Shown here in pieces: positions 45,101 to 55,670 of a DNA stretch of 64,000 bases (its first letter is position 1; each line of letters begins with the position of its first letter). Source of the DNA: Ciona intestinalis. Taxonomy: Eukaryota > Chordata > Ascidiacea > Phlebobranchia > Cionidae. The notes beneath the pieces are model-generated. The model saw nothing but the letters and a program-made list of their open reading frames with translations, made no database searches and had not been told where the DNA came from. The stretch spans positions 6,249,961-6,313,960 of the forward strand of contig NC_020173.2 in assembly GCF_000224145.3 (NCBI RefSeq). Reading direction: 5' to 3'. The translations under genes were made by a program, and so were the position numbers.

Positions 45101-48100
45101 ACCTTTAGCACATAATATCAAATACTGATTGTGTTTTAAACAATTAACAACGTTCAATGGGAATTGTGAGAATACAGTTATATAATTCTTTGAATGTTTT
45201 TTGTTTACTACCAAATGGGACGAGAAAATAGAATGAAAAGGTGTCCCATCTTCCCCCACCTTACTGTATATTAATGTAGCCGTACTATGTGATGCATGAT
45301 TGGTGTTTAGATATCACACATATTGTATTTGGAACAATACATATTAAGCTTCATACAGTTTTGCATTTGTTATTTTTCTCACAAGCAATTGCCGCATACA
45401 TTTTTGTAACTGGTACCTTTTAATAAAATACAGCAATAATTTACAATATATTTCCTTATTCAACAGAATGGGAAACATTATGGGTTGATTTGGAGCATTG
45501 GAATCTTGTTGTTACTCAGTTGGAGGATTGTGTTGCTGTGAACACTTGTATTGGGATGGCTAAGAAACTATCTGTGAGTATGAATGTATATTGTGTGTGT
45601 GTATATCTTGATATATTATGGGCATAGGCACCAAACTTAAAATGCAAAAGAGGCATGGGTAGTTAAACATGCTTTTCTATGAAACAAATTAAACTTATTG
45701 ATTTCAATGTTTACTAATTAATGCAGTGCAGTAAATTTCAGGGAATGCCTGCCTACCGTGCCACCCCAGGTTTGGAGCTGACTTGGATATATTGTAAATA
45801 ATTTGTGGTCCAGTATCTTAATGGTTTGGTGTTTGTATAACTGAAAGATACCAGGTTCAATGCTTGGTGCTGCCACCATTGTGGCGTATGTGTCCTTGTG
45901 CAAGACACTTTAAAGACATTACTCCAACCCAGTGGTCACTATTTAGTTGTAGGAGGGTCGAGGGTAATGGGCCAACTCTAGCACACTGCCTAAATCTCCG
46001 GTCCCATGGCATGCCATGCTGTAGGACCTCACCCATATAGAATGTTGGGGTAATGGGCCAACTCTGGCTTAAATCCCAGGTCCCATGGTGTGCCTCGCTG
46101 TAGGACCCACCCATATAGAATAGAATGTTAAATAATAATATCCACAGCTCCCAGAGGAAGCTGTCAATGTTTCTGTTCATGATTTGTTGAATAATGGGCC
46201 TGGTTTTATATCGGAGTTGGTGGCACGTGTCGTATCTTCGTGCAATCTCCATCCTAATGTTGTTGATGGTGGGATTCAGGAGGGTCGTGCGGATATAGAG
46301 GGGAATTTAATAGGTTGGTAATCGCTGGTATTTCTTTGGTTGTTTGGAACAATAATTAATATGAATGTGTTTAGCTTATTTATCCTCGCATGGTGGGGCA
46401 ACAACAGTCATTATAACACGAGTGTTATGTTTCATATGCACCTTGGCCAGCCTACGAGTTACCACGTTTGTAACTTTTGGGGGTGATTGTTTTTTCTATT
46501 CTTGTCATTTTAGACAACCCATAATAGCTGACAATTCAGGCAAGCTGTCAAGTTACTTGCCTTTAGATTTAAACATCATGTATATCGTTAGATTTCCTCC
46601 ACACAAAGTTACAGAGGAGATTCCCAGTTAGTTTGTCTTCCAACACCCTTCATGCTCATTGTTGTTGGGAGGATGTGGTGGCCTGGAATAAAGACCCTGA
46701 GGTCGGTGGTGTTTATTATTGTCACGTTATGATGGTATTTATGTGATATTCTGTTCTATATGTATAAGGTCCTGAAACAAGGCACCCTATGGGGCCTGGG
46801 ATTTAAACCACAGTTTGCATGTTACCCCAACATTGACGAAAATTCTCATTACTCGAAAATAAAAAAAACATTCTTATTTAAGGTTATTTCCCTCTTATCA
46901 CGGTCTGTTGCACACATAGAGAAAATCAAATGCGACCCTCACGTACAACATGGGCTAGCATTGCTTGCATGGCATACTTTTGTGGGGAAGAAGTTTCTAG
47001 CATTGGCTAAACTTATCGACAAAGTTGGAAAATCACCAAAAGACAGACTTTGTAGAAAGGCATGTACATGTTTGTGTTTTATATTCTTGTTTTGATTATT
47101 TTTGGGCATTATTTATATTTAACCTTTAAAACAAAAGTGTATTTTTTGACTTTGTTAGACTCACACTGTCCTATTTTGACTTTGTCAGGCACTGCTACCA
47201 TTTTGGGCGTATGTGTCCTTGAGCAAGACACTAATTGGAATACTCTGATGATGTCTCGCTGAAGGTCTTAGTTTCACTTTGTTTGGCCTACACCTAGATC
47301 ATACTTTTGGTTTAAAATTATCTATTTGTATCATATGTACTTTGGGTGGGATCTTCTGGCAATTGTTTGGTCTGTGATTTAGAACCGATGTTTTTCTGCC
47401 ATTCAGCGAGACATTATAAGCTATCCCAATTAGTCCCTTGCTTAAGGACACATACGGCAAAATGGTAGCAGCGTCGGGCGTATGTGTCCTTGGGCAAGGG
47501 TATAAACACCTGTGTTATAACGACTGTCGTTTTCCGGCCACTCGTGGATAAAGTAAGTTACATTTATTCATTAACAACACAACCAACCACCCCCATACAC
47601 AGGACGTAGGCATCAGTGACTCCAGCATGTCTGACTTTTGTCGATGTTGCAATCTTCTTCTACAAACCATCTCCGATGTTGATCCCGATCAATTCCCTCA
47701 TCCTGGACATCCAGAGGAGAATGATCCTGTCAACCCAGGTAAGTTGTCATGATGTTTAAAACTGGGGAGCTAAAACTTAGAATGTCACCCGTGTTTTAAA
47801 AGTTTGTAATTCGCCACCCCATGTTTGGGGTAAATGAAAAACATGTTACCACCACAAAACACATTGACCAACTAACTACACCACATATTCTGTTACTTCT
47901 GATACCAGGCATAATATAAATAATATTTTAGTGGCTCATCTGGTATAAAAACGTAGTATAGTTCCAACGTTTCCCTGATGAATCTCGCCGTATGGCAGAC
48001 GAAACGCTGGAAATACACTACGTTTTTTATACCAGATGAGCCACTAAATTATTGTTTAACTAGTTAACTACACCACTTGACCACACCTTACTTTTTTAAC

Positions 48101-50609
48101 AATATTATCTCACCTAACAAAACCTCCACGCAGATGAGAGTCGTTCTGGTGACAATCTAATGTATGAAGATGCATGGCGCGATGCGGTTGGCAAACAATC
48201 TATTGTTGAAATGTCTCGTGAGCAACTGACGGCTAACTATGAACTTGTGCAACACAACATGCATCTATGTTTGTATGTATTATACTTGTATTAAAATTTA
48301 GTCAAATTTATCTGATTTTTGCATTATATGTTTGATTTTGTATGTTTTTGTTTACATTATATCATACATACCATGCAACTATGCTTGTATATTTATGTAA
48401 ACTTTAAAAATTGATGTTAATTTGTCTAAATTCAAAGTTATGTCTAATTTTTGGTATTTTATAATTTGGTATGATTATTCTATTAGTTTTTTTTCCTAAT
48501 TTCTATGCTTGCATTAAATACAAATTTTTATATATTTGTAAAAAACTTCAAGATTTTTTGATGTTTGTTTTCAAATTCATTCATTGTTCCCCCTCAATGC
48601 TCATTATGACATCACATTACTCAGCATTCTACATTCTGTGATGGAATTCAACCTACGAGGAGTAAAACCACTGACTCGGTTATTTGACACGACGGGGCTA
48701 AAATGCTTCACGGATGAATTAACATCGACGAAATGTAAATTACCCGACCGCGACCACATCGATCTCGCTGTGTCAAGTGAAAGGAAACAAGTAAGATTAT
48801 GATGTCATAATGTAATAGTTTTTAAACTTTTTCGTTGCAGTGTAGTGGGGGAAGATGGGACACCCATTTATTCTATTTTCTCGTCCCATTTGGTAGTAAA
48901 CAAAGAACATTCAAAGAATTATAAAACCATATCCTCACGACTCCCATAGACCGTTGTTAATTGTTTTGAAAAAAACATCAGGATATTTCGATATTATGTG
49001 CTAAAGGTGTCCCATCTTACCCCAAAGTACTCTTCCTCTATGTTGAAAGGTAAATGTGTTTCCATTTATTTTAGTTCCTGACGAAACTAGTGACGGCATC
49101 AGTTGCTTCTCACGTGGATTCAAACAAACCGATAAGCGAGATGAAACGCTGGGTTGAAACGTCGTTACAAATGGCATCCGAGTTTCAACTGGATAGAAAT
49201 ATGGTGAAGACTGTGTATTTTGAATATTTGATATTTACCATGTAAATATATTTTAATGCAATTACCATATACGTATGCTGTTGTAACCAGGCAAATTATA
49301 AGTTTCATATGAGCCTCTCCTGGCAACTGAGTGCTTTGTAATAATTAAAAAATGTTGAATTGCCAGAACAGCTCTATTAGACTAAACACCTAACTTGGCC
49401 ACAGCATATATGGTATTGCAGACAAGCATATTATTGATTAAGAACCTCTGCTAATTATTGCTTTGTAATTAATGAGGCCTTGATTTAATTGCAAAATAAT
49501 AAATTAAAATAGGATATATGTATGTACTAGCATATGTATGGTGAATACTTATGTGTATTGAAATCATTGAAATTGAAATTATGAAATAAATTATCTGGAT
49601 GTCATTTCTCTATAATTATATTCTTCAGATCCAACTGCATTACGTGAATGAGTTATTTCGATATGGTCTTGATGAAGATGGTTATGAGGTTAGTGTGTTA
49701 TATTATTATGTCTCGCGGCACAATGGTTATCACCCATACCTCTAGTTAAATGGATAGCCCTGTATATTATATTTTATAACCTCGCCTAGCATTTGGTGAC
49801 ATAGTTGTCATATCTATTGCAATTTGGCATTTTTATAAAAAGACTTTATAATATGAAAAACAATACGACATTCTATTCTATATGCGGCGTGTCATGGGGC
49901 CTGGGATTTATGCCAGAGTTGCTTTATCACCTTACTTACATGCTCTTTAACACCCCAGGCATCACACACCGTATCAGACGTTGACGTACTTGGATCTACC
50001 CTCATATTAATAGTTGGTCAGCGATTATCCTTCTTCCTCCTTAACACAAGTCCCGATGATGGCGTCATCCTGCTATCACAGATGCCTCCAACCGTTAGTA
50101 CGTGGATCAGATCTCAGGTGGGCTGGGGTGTGATATATTCTATATGGATGAGGTCCTATGGCATGACATATCTCAGGACCTGGGGTTTAGGCCAGAGTTG
50201 GCCCATTACCCCAACATTGTATATACACATTATATTCTATATGGGTGAGGTCCTACAGTGAGGCATGCCATAAGACCTGGGATTTAAGCCAGAGTTGGCC
50301 CATTACCCCAACATTGTATATGCACATTCTATTCTATATGGGTGAGGTCCTACAGTAATGCATGCCATGGGACTTTATTCCCACCCAGGTTGCTACTGCA
50401 AAAATTCTTGGCTTTAAATTTACATTCAAACTCATTTTTCCACCATTATTTTGTTCCAGGATCATAGCCAGCTAGCGAAGGCAGACGTCAGTATTGATAT
50501 GACCCACGAACTTGCACAGAAGGTTGCTTACATGTTACCTGAACAACATTCACAATATTCCATGGGATTATATTTACTTGAAGCAGCTTCTGCTATCAAG
50601 AACTCATAA
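36134..50609 (+). CDS. RAB3GAP2: RAB3GAP2, Rab3GAP non-catalytic subunit, 30 exons
   Basis: Partner of RAB3GAP1 in the complex that inactivates Rab3 and activates Rab18. Exons: 36134-36215, 36627-36715, 37204-37318, 37496-37574, 37888-38011, 38540-38747, 39149-39396, 39800-39943, 40217-40385, 40833-41019, 41422-41559, 41979-42055, 42348-42494, 42857-42981, 43309-43422, 43703-43814, 44198-44347, 44561-44772, 44970-45060, 45467-45573, 46148-46313, 46592-46701, 46883-47059, 47603-47738, 48134-48272, 48625-48790, 49075-49203, 49629-49688, 49959-50117, 50460-50609. The sum is 1370 codons with stop, 1369 residues (human 1393). Conserved blocks: [102 protein letters not shown] and the end [19 protein letters not shown]. 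Exon 22 was placed by phase and by matching FLH...LHAHCCWE. Intron 23 has a GC donor. An acceptor-like tacag ends at 36075. Confidence 0.94.
36447..36482 (+). repeat. partial copy of RAB3GAP2 exon 2 and its acceptor
   Basis: Repeats the acceptor and first bases of exon 2 (taaaccagatgttacgaacg against taaaccagatgatacgaacg at 36618-36637), then diverges. Read as an exon it stays open for about 21 codons and then stops. Confidence 0.6.
36762..36822 (+). mobile_element. MITE fragment
   Basis: Left third only, ending at aatatcctgatcgt. Confidence 0.5.
37345..37432 (+). mobile_element. SINE 3' module
   Basis: Single module in RAB3GAP2 intron 3. Confidence 0.5.
37654..37845 (-). mobile_element. 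MITE, complete
   Basis: RAB3GAP2 intron 4, reverse form. Confidence 0.65.
38085..38200 (+). repeat. tandem repeat, about 24-30 bp x 4
   Basis: Copies of 'atggtagaaatacgattaat' in RAB3GAP2 intron 5. Confidence 0.6.
38809..39000 (-). mobile_element. MITE, right end worn
   Basis: Begins tatagtagggtggggaaag. It is followed directly by a SINE 3' module (39000-39085). Confidence 0.6.
40500..40770 (-). repeat. about 95-bp dispersed repeat, about three units
   Basis: Reverse units with 'gttggcccattaccccaaca' in RAB3GAP2 intron 9. Confidence 0.6.
41169..41330 (+). mobile_element. short foldback repeat with GGGGTGGCAGGG ends
   Basis: Same family as 26556-26700, in RAB3GAP2 intron 10. Confidence 0.5.
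41668..41864 (+). mobile_element. MITE, complete
   Basis: RAB3GAP2 intron 11; begins tatagtagggtggggaag. Confidence 0.65.
42085..42265 (+). mobile_element. SINE, headless
   Basis: Middle segment and one 3' module in RAB3GAP2 intron 12. Confidence 0.55.
43546..43685 (+). mobile_element. MITE lacking right end
   Basis: It stops at the tactaccaaa segment; RAB3GAP2 exon 16 begins 17 bases later. Confidence 0.6.
43845..44010 (+). repeat. about 95-bp dispersed repeat
   Basis: Nearly two units in RAB3GAP2 intron 16; a single unit also lies at 43165-43255. Confidence 0.55.
44390..44518 (+). mobile_element. MITE lacking left end
   Basis: Starts in the agcggtctaagggagtcgtg segment. Confidence 0.5.
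45075..45270 (+). mobile_element. MITE, complete
   Basis: RAB3GAP2 intron 19. Confidence 0.65.
45950..46130 (+). repeat. about 95-bp dispersed repeat, two units
   Basis: Follows a SINE head and middle segment at about 45815-45950 in RAB3GAP2 intron 20. Confidence 0.55.
46365..46535 (-). mobile_element. SINE, reverse
   Basis: Reverse 3' module and part of the middle segment just before RAB3GAP2 exon 22. Its presence creates decoy acceptors at 46513 and 46539. Confidence 0.55.
47930..48045 (+). mobile_element. foldback element with hammerhead-like core, decayed
   Basis: Same ends as the element at 18460-18570, extended inward by a further ACGTAG/CTACGT pairing. CTGATGA lies at 47975-47981 and GAAAC at 48001-48005. 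The stem between them has lost a base pair, and the base before the predicted cleavage position is C instead of T, so this copy is expected to be inactive. Its left flank (about 47880-47930) is shared with 63172-63215. Confidence 0.6.
48840..49030 (-). mobile_element. MITE, complete
   Basis: RAB3GAP2 intron 26. Confidence 0.65.
50125..50375 (-). repeat. about 95-bp dispersed repeat, about 2.5 units
   Basis: Reverse units in RAB3GAP2 intron 29. Confidence 0.6.
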
Positions 50610-50887
50610 TTACTAAATGGTCCTATATTGGTCTACAATTTCTATTTCCACCTATTTAAACTTTCCTGTTATTTCTTTCTTTATTGATTTGTGTTAAATG
50701 CCTTTCATTTGCTTGAATGAATTAAATTAGCAATATCTTGAATTCATACCTGTTAAGTTATACCAAGTGTTTTACAATTGCCTTTATGTGTCGGATTTAT
50801 CTAAATTGATAAGAATATTTAGTTTTTTCTTTCGAATTGGACGTTAGAACGTTTGAAAACGTTATATTTTTTTATAATGTACTAAAA

Positions 50888-51150
50888 GTGGCGAATTGTG
50901 TTGTTAAAATGCAAAAAATGGTCAGTTTGAATACAAACATAACAACCCATATATATAAGACATAATTGTCTTTAATTTTCAAACGTTTCGATTTAAAAGA
51001 AACCATCTTCAGTGATATTGGAAGTTAAAAATGGTTTCAGTTTTTTAACCGAAACGTTTGAAAATGAGGACAATTGTGTCATATATACATATCGGTTGTA
51101 ATGTTTATATTGAACTGAGCATTTTTAGCATTTTAACGACGCAATTACCT
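50888..51150. mobile_element. foldback element with about 115-bp arms
   Basis: The left arm (50888-51006) is about four-fifths identical to the inverse of the right arm (51030-51150). Each arm contains a CGAAACGTTTGAAAAT block facing the centre. It lies 280 bases after the RAB3GAP2 stop. Confidence 0.65.
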
Positions 51151-51441
51151 AGTTTTGGTAAATTATAAAAAGTATTTTTTTTGTTTGTATTAAAACTGAC
51201 CAGAAAACCTGTGTTTTATGCTCGCATGTTGGAAAGTGGTTTAAAACTTTGATGCTTAACAAATATTGTTCCCTGTTTAATGCGTTATAAGCTTGGTGGT
51301 ACAAGGGTGCTTCGTGGATATTTTGATTTTGTGCAATACAAGCGTGTTCGATTTTATCGCAAGTTTTGTAATACACCAATATACTGGGGTGGTAGATGAG
51401 TGTATTTGTTAGGAATAGTCACTTTAGTCAACTGTTATATA

Positions 51442-51628
51442 TATAGTAGGTTGGGGTAAGATGGGACACAGTTTCATCTCATCGTCCTGTTTCGTAGTTA
51501 ACAAAGAATATTTAGAGAATTATATAACCGTATCCTCGAGACTCTAAAGTGGCGTTGTTAATTGTTAAACAGAATTATGAAATATGGGACATTATGTCCT
51601 AACGGTAGCCATCTTGCCCCTCAACACC
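51442..51628 (-). mobile_element. MITE, diverged
   Basis: First of two copies placed end to end. Confidence 0.6.
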
Positions 51629-51827
51629 ATATAGTAGGGTGGGGAAGATGGGACACCTTTAGCACATAATATCCAAATATCCTGATCGTGTTTTAAACAA
51701 TTAACAACGGTGGTCTATGGGAGTCGTAAGGATACAGTTTTATAGATCTTTGAATGTTCTTTGTTTACTATCAAATGGGACGAAAAAATAGAATGAAACT
51801 GTGTCCCATATTCCCCACCCTACTATA
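51629..51827 (+). mobile_element. MITE, complete
   Basis: Opposite orientation to its left neighbour, sharing the TATA at the junction. Confidence 0.7.
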
Positions 51828-51829
51828 TA

Positions 51830-52715
51830 TATTAACACAAAGTTCATGACCCCTATTACACTATTAATAAACTCGCATATTACCTAAACATATAGCTTTT
51901 GTCGCTTACGTTCCGTGCAGTCTATAACGCGAATAGCTATAATAAGTGTAAAGCACATTGCGACTTACTATACGTGTTCACAAAAGTCGCAAGAATTCCA
52001 GCAAAATAATTATTGTCGTAATTTTCACAATCCGCTGTTGCTATAAATAGATTCAGTGTTACCTGGTGTAAAGTTACTGCTTATTAAATCGTATCACGAA
52101 ACTTTCCAACTCGTTTAATATTAGGGCAGCACTGGGCGCTGGAATTCGCGCGAGATTCAATTAGGCATTGTTACGTCACATTCCTTAACGTTGCTCCCAG
52201 CAATTAACCAATCAGATCCCAGTTTTCCACGTGATCAACACGTTTTCGTTTTTGCCAACGTGAGTTGGGAACGGGAATGATCTTTTTGGTTTGCCACCAT
52301 TTTGAATTAAGCAGAAGAGTTGAGCAGTTGAAGTCATATTGTAGTTAAGTGAAGGCAGCCAAGTTATGATTTTAGCTTTGAATATGCAATATATGAGCAA
52401 TATATTGTTGTATTAATATTTAACGTTGGATTTACAGCTGACAATAAAAATAAATTTGTTAAAACTTTGAACTATTTGAATCTACACTGAAACAATTGTG
52501 TTTAAATCACATCAATGTTATCTCGCTCACGAATGAAGATGCGTTGAGTGACAGCCGCCGATGCAGCTTTGGATTGGCAACGTTAAAAGTGAGTTTGTAT
52601 CTTTATTACAGAACCCAAAAATATAGAAACCCAAATTCTACTTTGTCGCTGGTTGTAAATTAAGCGAATAATTGCTCGTAGCTCATATTGTTTCAATATG
52701 TTAGTCAGTTATATA
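51830..52715 (+). promoter_or_regulatory. unique, promoter-like stretch without a recognised gene
   Basis: No local repeat matches. 52165-52240 holds TTACGTCAC, a CCAAT box (ccaatcag) and CACGTG. 52295-52310 holds the YY1-like gccaccattttg. A possible donor (gtgagt) lies at about 52589. This could be a promoter with non-coding first exons, but no transcript is identified. Confidence 0.25.
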
Positions 52716-52718
52716 TAA

Positions 52719-52914
52719 TATAGTGGGGTGGGGGAAATGGGACACTTTTTCATTTTATTTTCTCGTCACATTTGGTAGTAAACCAAGAACATTCAAAGAA
52801 TTATAAAACGGTATCCTCACGTCTACCATAGACTGTTGTTAATTGTTTGAAACACGATCAGGATATTTGGATATTATGTGCTAACTGTGTCCCGTCTTAC
52901 CCCATCCTACTATA
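52719..52914 (-). mobile_element. MITE, complete
   Basis: Begins tatagtggggtgggggaaat. Confidence 0.65.
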
Positions 52915-53523
52915 TGCAAATTTGTATGTTCACGTTATAAAGAATGGTAATAGTGCATGTGTGTTTGAATGTTTACTATGTTTACTAAATATAAAATAGC
53001 GAAATAAGCAACAAATCTGACGTTTTATTACTTCTACAGAAAAGAGAAGACGGAACGAAAATCTCACGAACGAAGATGGAGCCGTAGCATACCCAGACTA
53101 AGATTTATTCTTAGTCGATGTAAATACTAACTTATGTGAGCTGTAGCATAAAAAGTCCCCTTTATTGAATGCTTGTTTAAAATTGGATGTTTATGTGGTA
53201 CACGGTGTGTGGGGTGGGGAAGTATACGGAGATCAAATGATTAAAGTCCACCTTTGTACACGTTAGTAATGTAACGTGGTTGGGAATCTTGGGTTTTATT
53301 TCTCCATGTGTGTTTTTGTGTGTAAACAACCTGCATAAGAACGGTGCGCGCAGGTCAGATTTCCCCAACTTTAACCCATACTCCTGGTGTCACTTATCAG
53401 CAAGGCCGGACAGTCGGCATGAGATAGATAGAAGTGACATCGCTATAACTAGGGATCGCTGTTAGGAAGTTTAAGTTAGACAGAACTGGGACACTGCACC
53501 GGGCCGACACAACACGTGTCTTT
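52915..53523. other. unique sequence, no gene recognised
   Basis: No conserved exon or known RNA gene was seen. It ends at an N gap. Confidence 0.4.
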
Positions 53524-54023
53524 NNNNNNNNNNNNNNNNNNNNNNNNNNNNNNNNNNNNNNNNNNNNNNNNNNNNNNNNNNNNNNNNNNNNNNNNNNNNN
53601 NNNNNNNNNNNNNNNNNNNNNNNNNNNNNNNNNNNNNNNNNNNNNNNNNNNNNNNNNNNNNNNNNNNNNNNNNNNNNNNNNNNNNNNNNNNNNNNNNNNN
53701 NNNNNNNNNNNNNNNNNNNNNNNNNNNNNNNNNNNNNNNNNNNNNNNNNNNNNNNNNNNNNNNNNNNNNNNNNNNNNNNNNNNNNNNNNNNNNNNNNNNN
53801 NNNNNNNNNNNNNNNNNNNNNNNNNNNNNNNNNNNNNNNNNNNNNNNNNNNNNNNNNNNNNNNNNNNNNNNNNNNNNNNNNNNNNNNNNNNNNNNNNNNN
53901 NNNNNNNNNNNNNNNNNNNNNNNNNNNNNNNNNNNNNNNNNNNNNNNNNNNNNNNNNNNNNNNNNNNNNNNNNNNNNNNNNNNNNNNNNNNNNNNNNNNN
54001 NNNNNNNNNNNNNNNNNNNNNNN
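53524..54023. other. assembly gap, 500 N
   Basis: 500 Ns. The right side opens directly inside the minisatellite, so missing repeat units are likely. Confidence 0.95.
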
Positions 54024-55364
54024 TTGCTAGGGACAAAATACGGTTGCTAGGCACAAAATATATGGTTGCTAAGGACAAAATATCGTTGCTAGGGACAAAA
54101 TATACGGTTGCTAGGGACAAAATACGGTTGCTAGGGACAAAATATGGTTGCTAGGGACAAAATATTACGGTTGCTAGGGACAAAATATGGTTAATTGGGA
54201 CAAAATATGGTTGCTAGGGACAAAATACGGTTGTCTAGGGACAAAATATATGGTTGCTAGGGACAAAATATGGTTAATTGGGACAAAATATGCGGGTGCT
54301 AGGGACAAAATACGGTTGCTAGGGACAAAATATATAGTTGCTAGGGACAAAATATGGTTGCTAGGGACAAAATATACGGTTGCTAGGGACAAAATACGGT
54401 TGCTAGGGACAAAATACGGTTGCTAGGCACAAAATATATGGTTGCTAAGGACAAAATATCGTTGCTAGGGACAAAATATACGGTTGCTAGGGACAAAATA
54501 CGGTTGCTAGGGACAAAATATGGTTGCTAACAAAATATTACGGTTGCTAGGGACAAAATATGGTTGCTAAGGACAAAATATGGTTGCTACAAAATATAGG
54601 TTGCTAGGGACAAAATACGGTTGCTAGGGTCAAAATATACGGTTGCTAGGGACAAAATATACGGATGCTAGGTACAAAATACGGTTGCTAGGGACAAAAT
54701 ATATGGTTGCTAGGGACAAAATACGGTTGCTAGGCACAAAATATGGTTGCTAGGGACAAAATATAGGTTGCTAGGGTTAAAAATATATGGTTGCTAGGGA
54801 CAAAATATGGTTGCTAGGGACAAAATATGGTTGCTAGGGACAAAATACGGTTGCTAGGGACAAAATACGGTTGCTAAGGACAAAATATCGTTGCTAGGGA
54901 CAAAATATACGGTTGCTAGGGACAAAATACGGTTGCTAGGGACAAAATATGGTTGCTAACAAAATATTACGGTTGCTAGGGACAAAATATGGTTGCTAAG
55001 GACAAAATATGGTTGCTAGGGACAAAATATAGGTTGCTAGGGACAAAATACGGTTGCTAGGGTCAAAATATACGGTTGCTAGGGACAAAATATACGGATG
55101 CTAGGTACAAAATACGGTTGCTAGGGACAAAATATATGGTTGCTAGGGACAAAATACGGTTGCTAGGCACAAAATATGGTTGCTAGGGACAAAATATAGG
55201 TTGCTAGGGTTAAAAATATATGGTTGCTAGGGACAAAATATGGTTGCTAGGGACAAAATATGGTTGCTAGGGACAAAATATACGGTTGCTAGGAACAAAA
55301 TACGGTTGCTAGGGACAAAATATATGGTTGCTAGGGACAAAATATGGTTGCTAGGGACAAAATA
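54024..55364 (+). repeat. minisatellite, 18-24 bp unit (gttgctagggacaaaata)
   Basis: About 60 copies of a core ggttgctagggacaaaata followed by c, tat, tac or tatat. Variant units recur in the same order: 'gctaaggac' markers at 54066, 54444 and 54873 show a higher-order period of about 380-430 bp. All frames stay open in places and give false ORFs. Confidence 0.92.
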
Positions 55365-55499
55365 ATTATAAACATATATTTTAAATTGATATTCCCTGCT
55401 TCTACTTTGAGCCGCATCAAGCATGCTGAAGAATATCTGAGTTTATTTTCCAGCTTTTATCTTACCGTGTCAAAGTTCATCCAACTTTGGGAATGTATA

Positions 55500-55670
55500 T
55501 TATGTGGCGGGAAACGGGATACCTTTAGCACATATTATTACAGTATTTTAACAATTAACAACGGTGTATAGGAATCGTGAAAAAAGGTTTTATATATTTT
55601 TTTTTATTATTACCAAAGAGGTCGAAAAATAGAACAAAAAAGTGCCCCGATCTTCTCCCACCCTACTATG
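55500..55670 (+). mobile_element. MITE, diverged
   Basis: Ends ctcccaccctactatg. Confidence 0.55.

Noticed and set aside
46540-46632. Alternative RAB3GAP2 exon 22 starting at 46540 (after gacaattcag)
   Set aside because: Its frame stops at 46632 and does not match the family; starting at 46592 gives DFLH...LHAHCCWE in phase with both neighbours.
48584-48624. Upstream extension of RAB3GAP2 exon 26 from a frame starting at 48584
   Set aside because: No acceptor there; the AG ending at 48624 restores the [16 protein letters not shown] match to human.
54174-54426. Repetitive open frames on both strands
   Set aside because: Produced by the minisatellite unit; no coding character apart from repetition.
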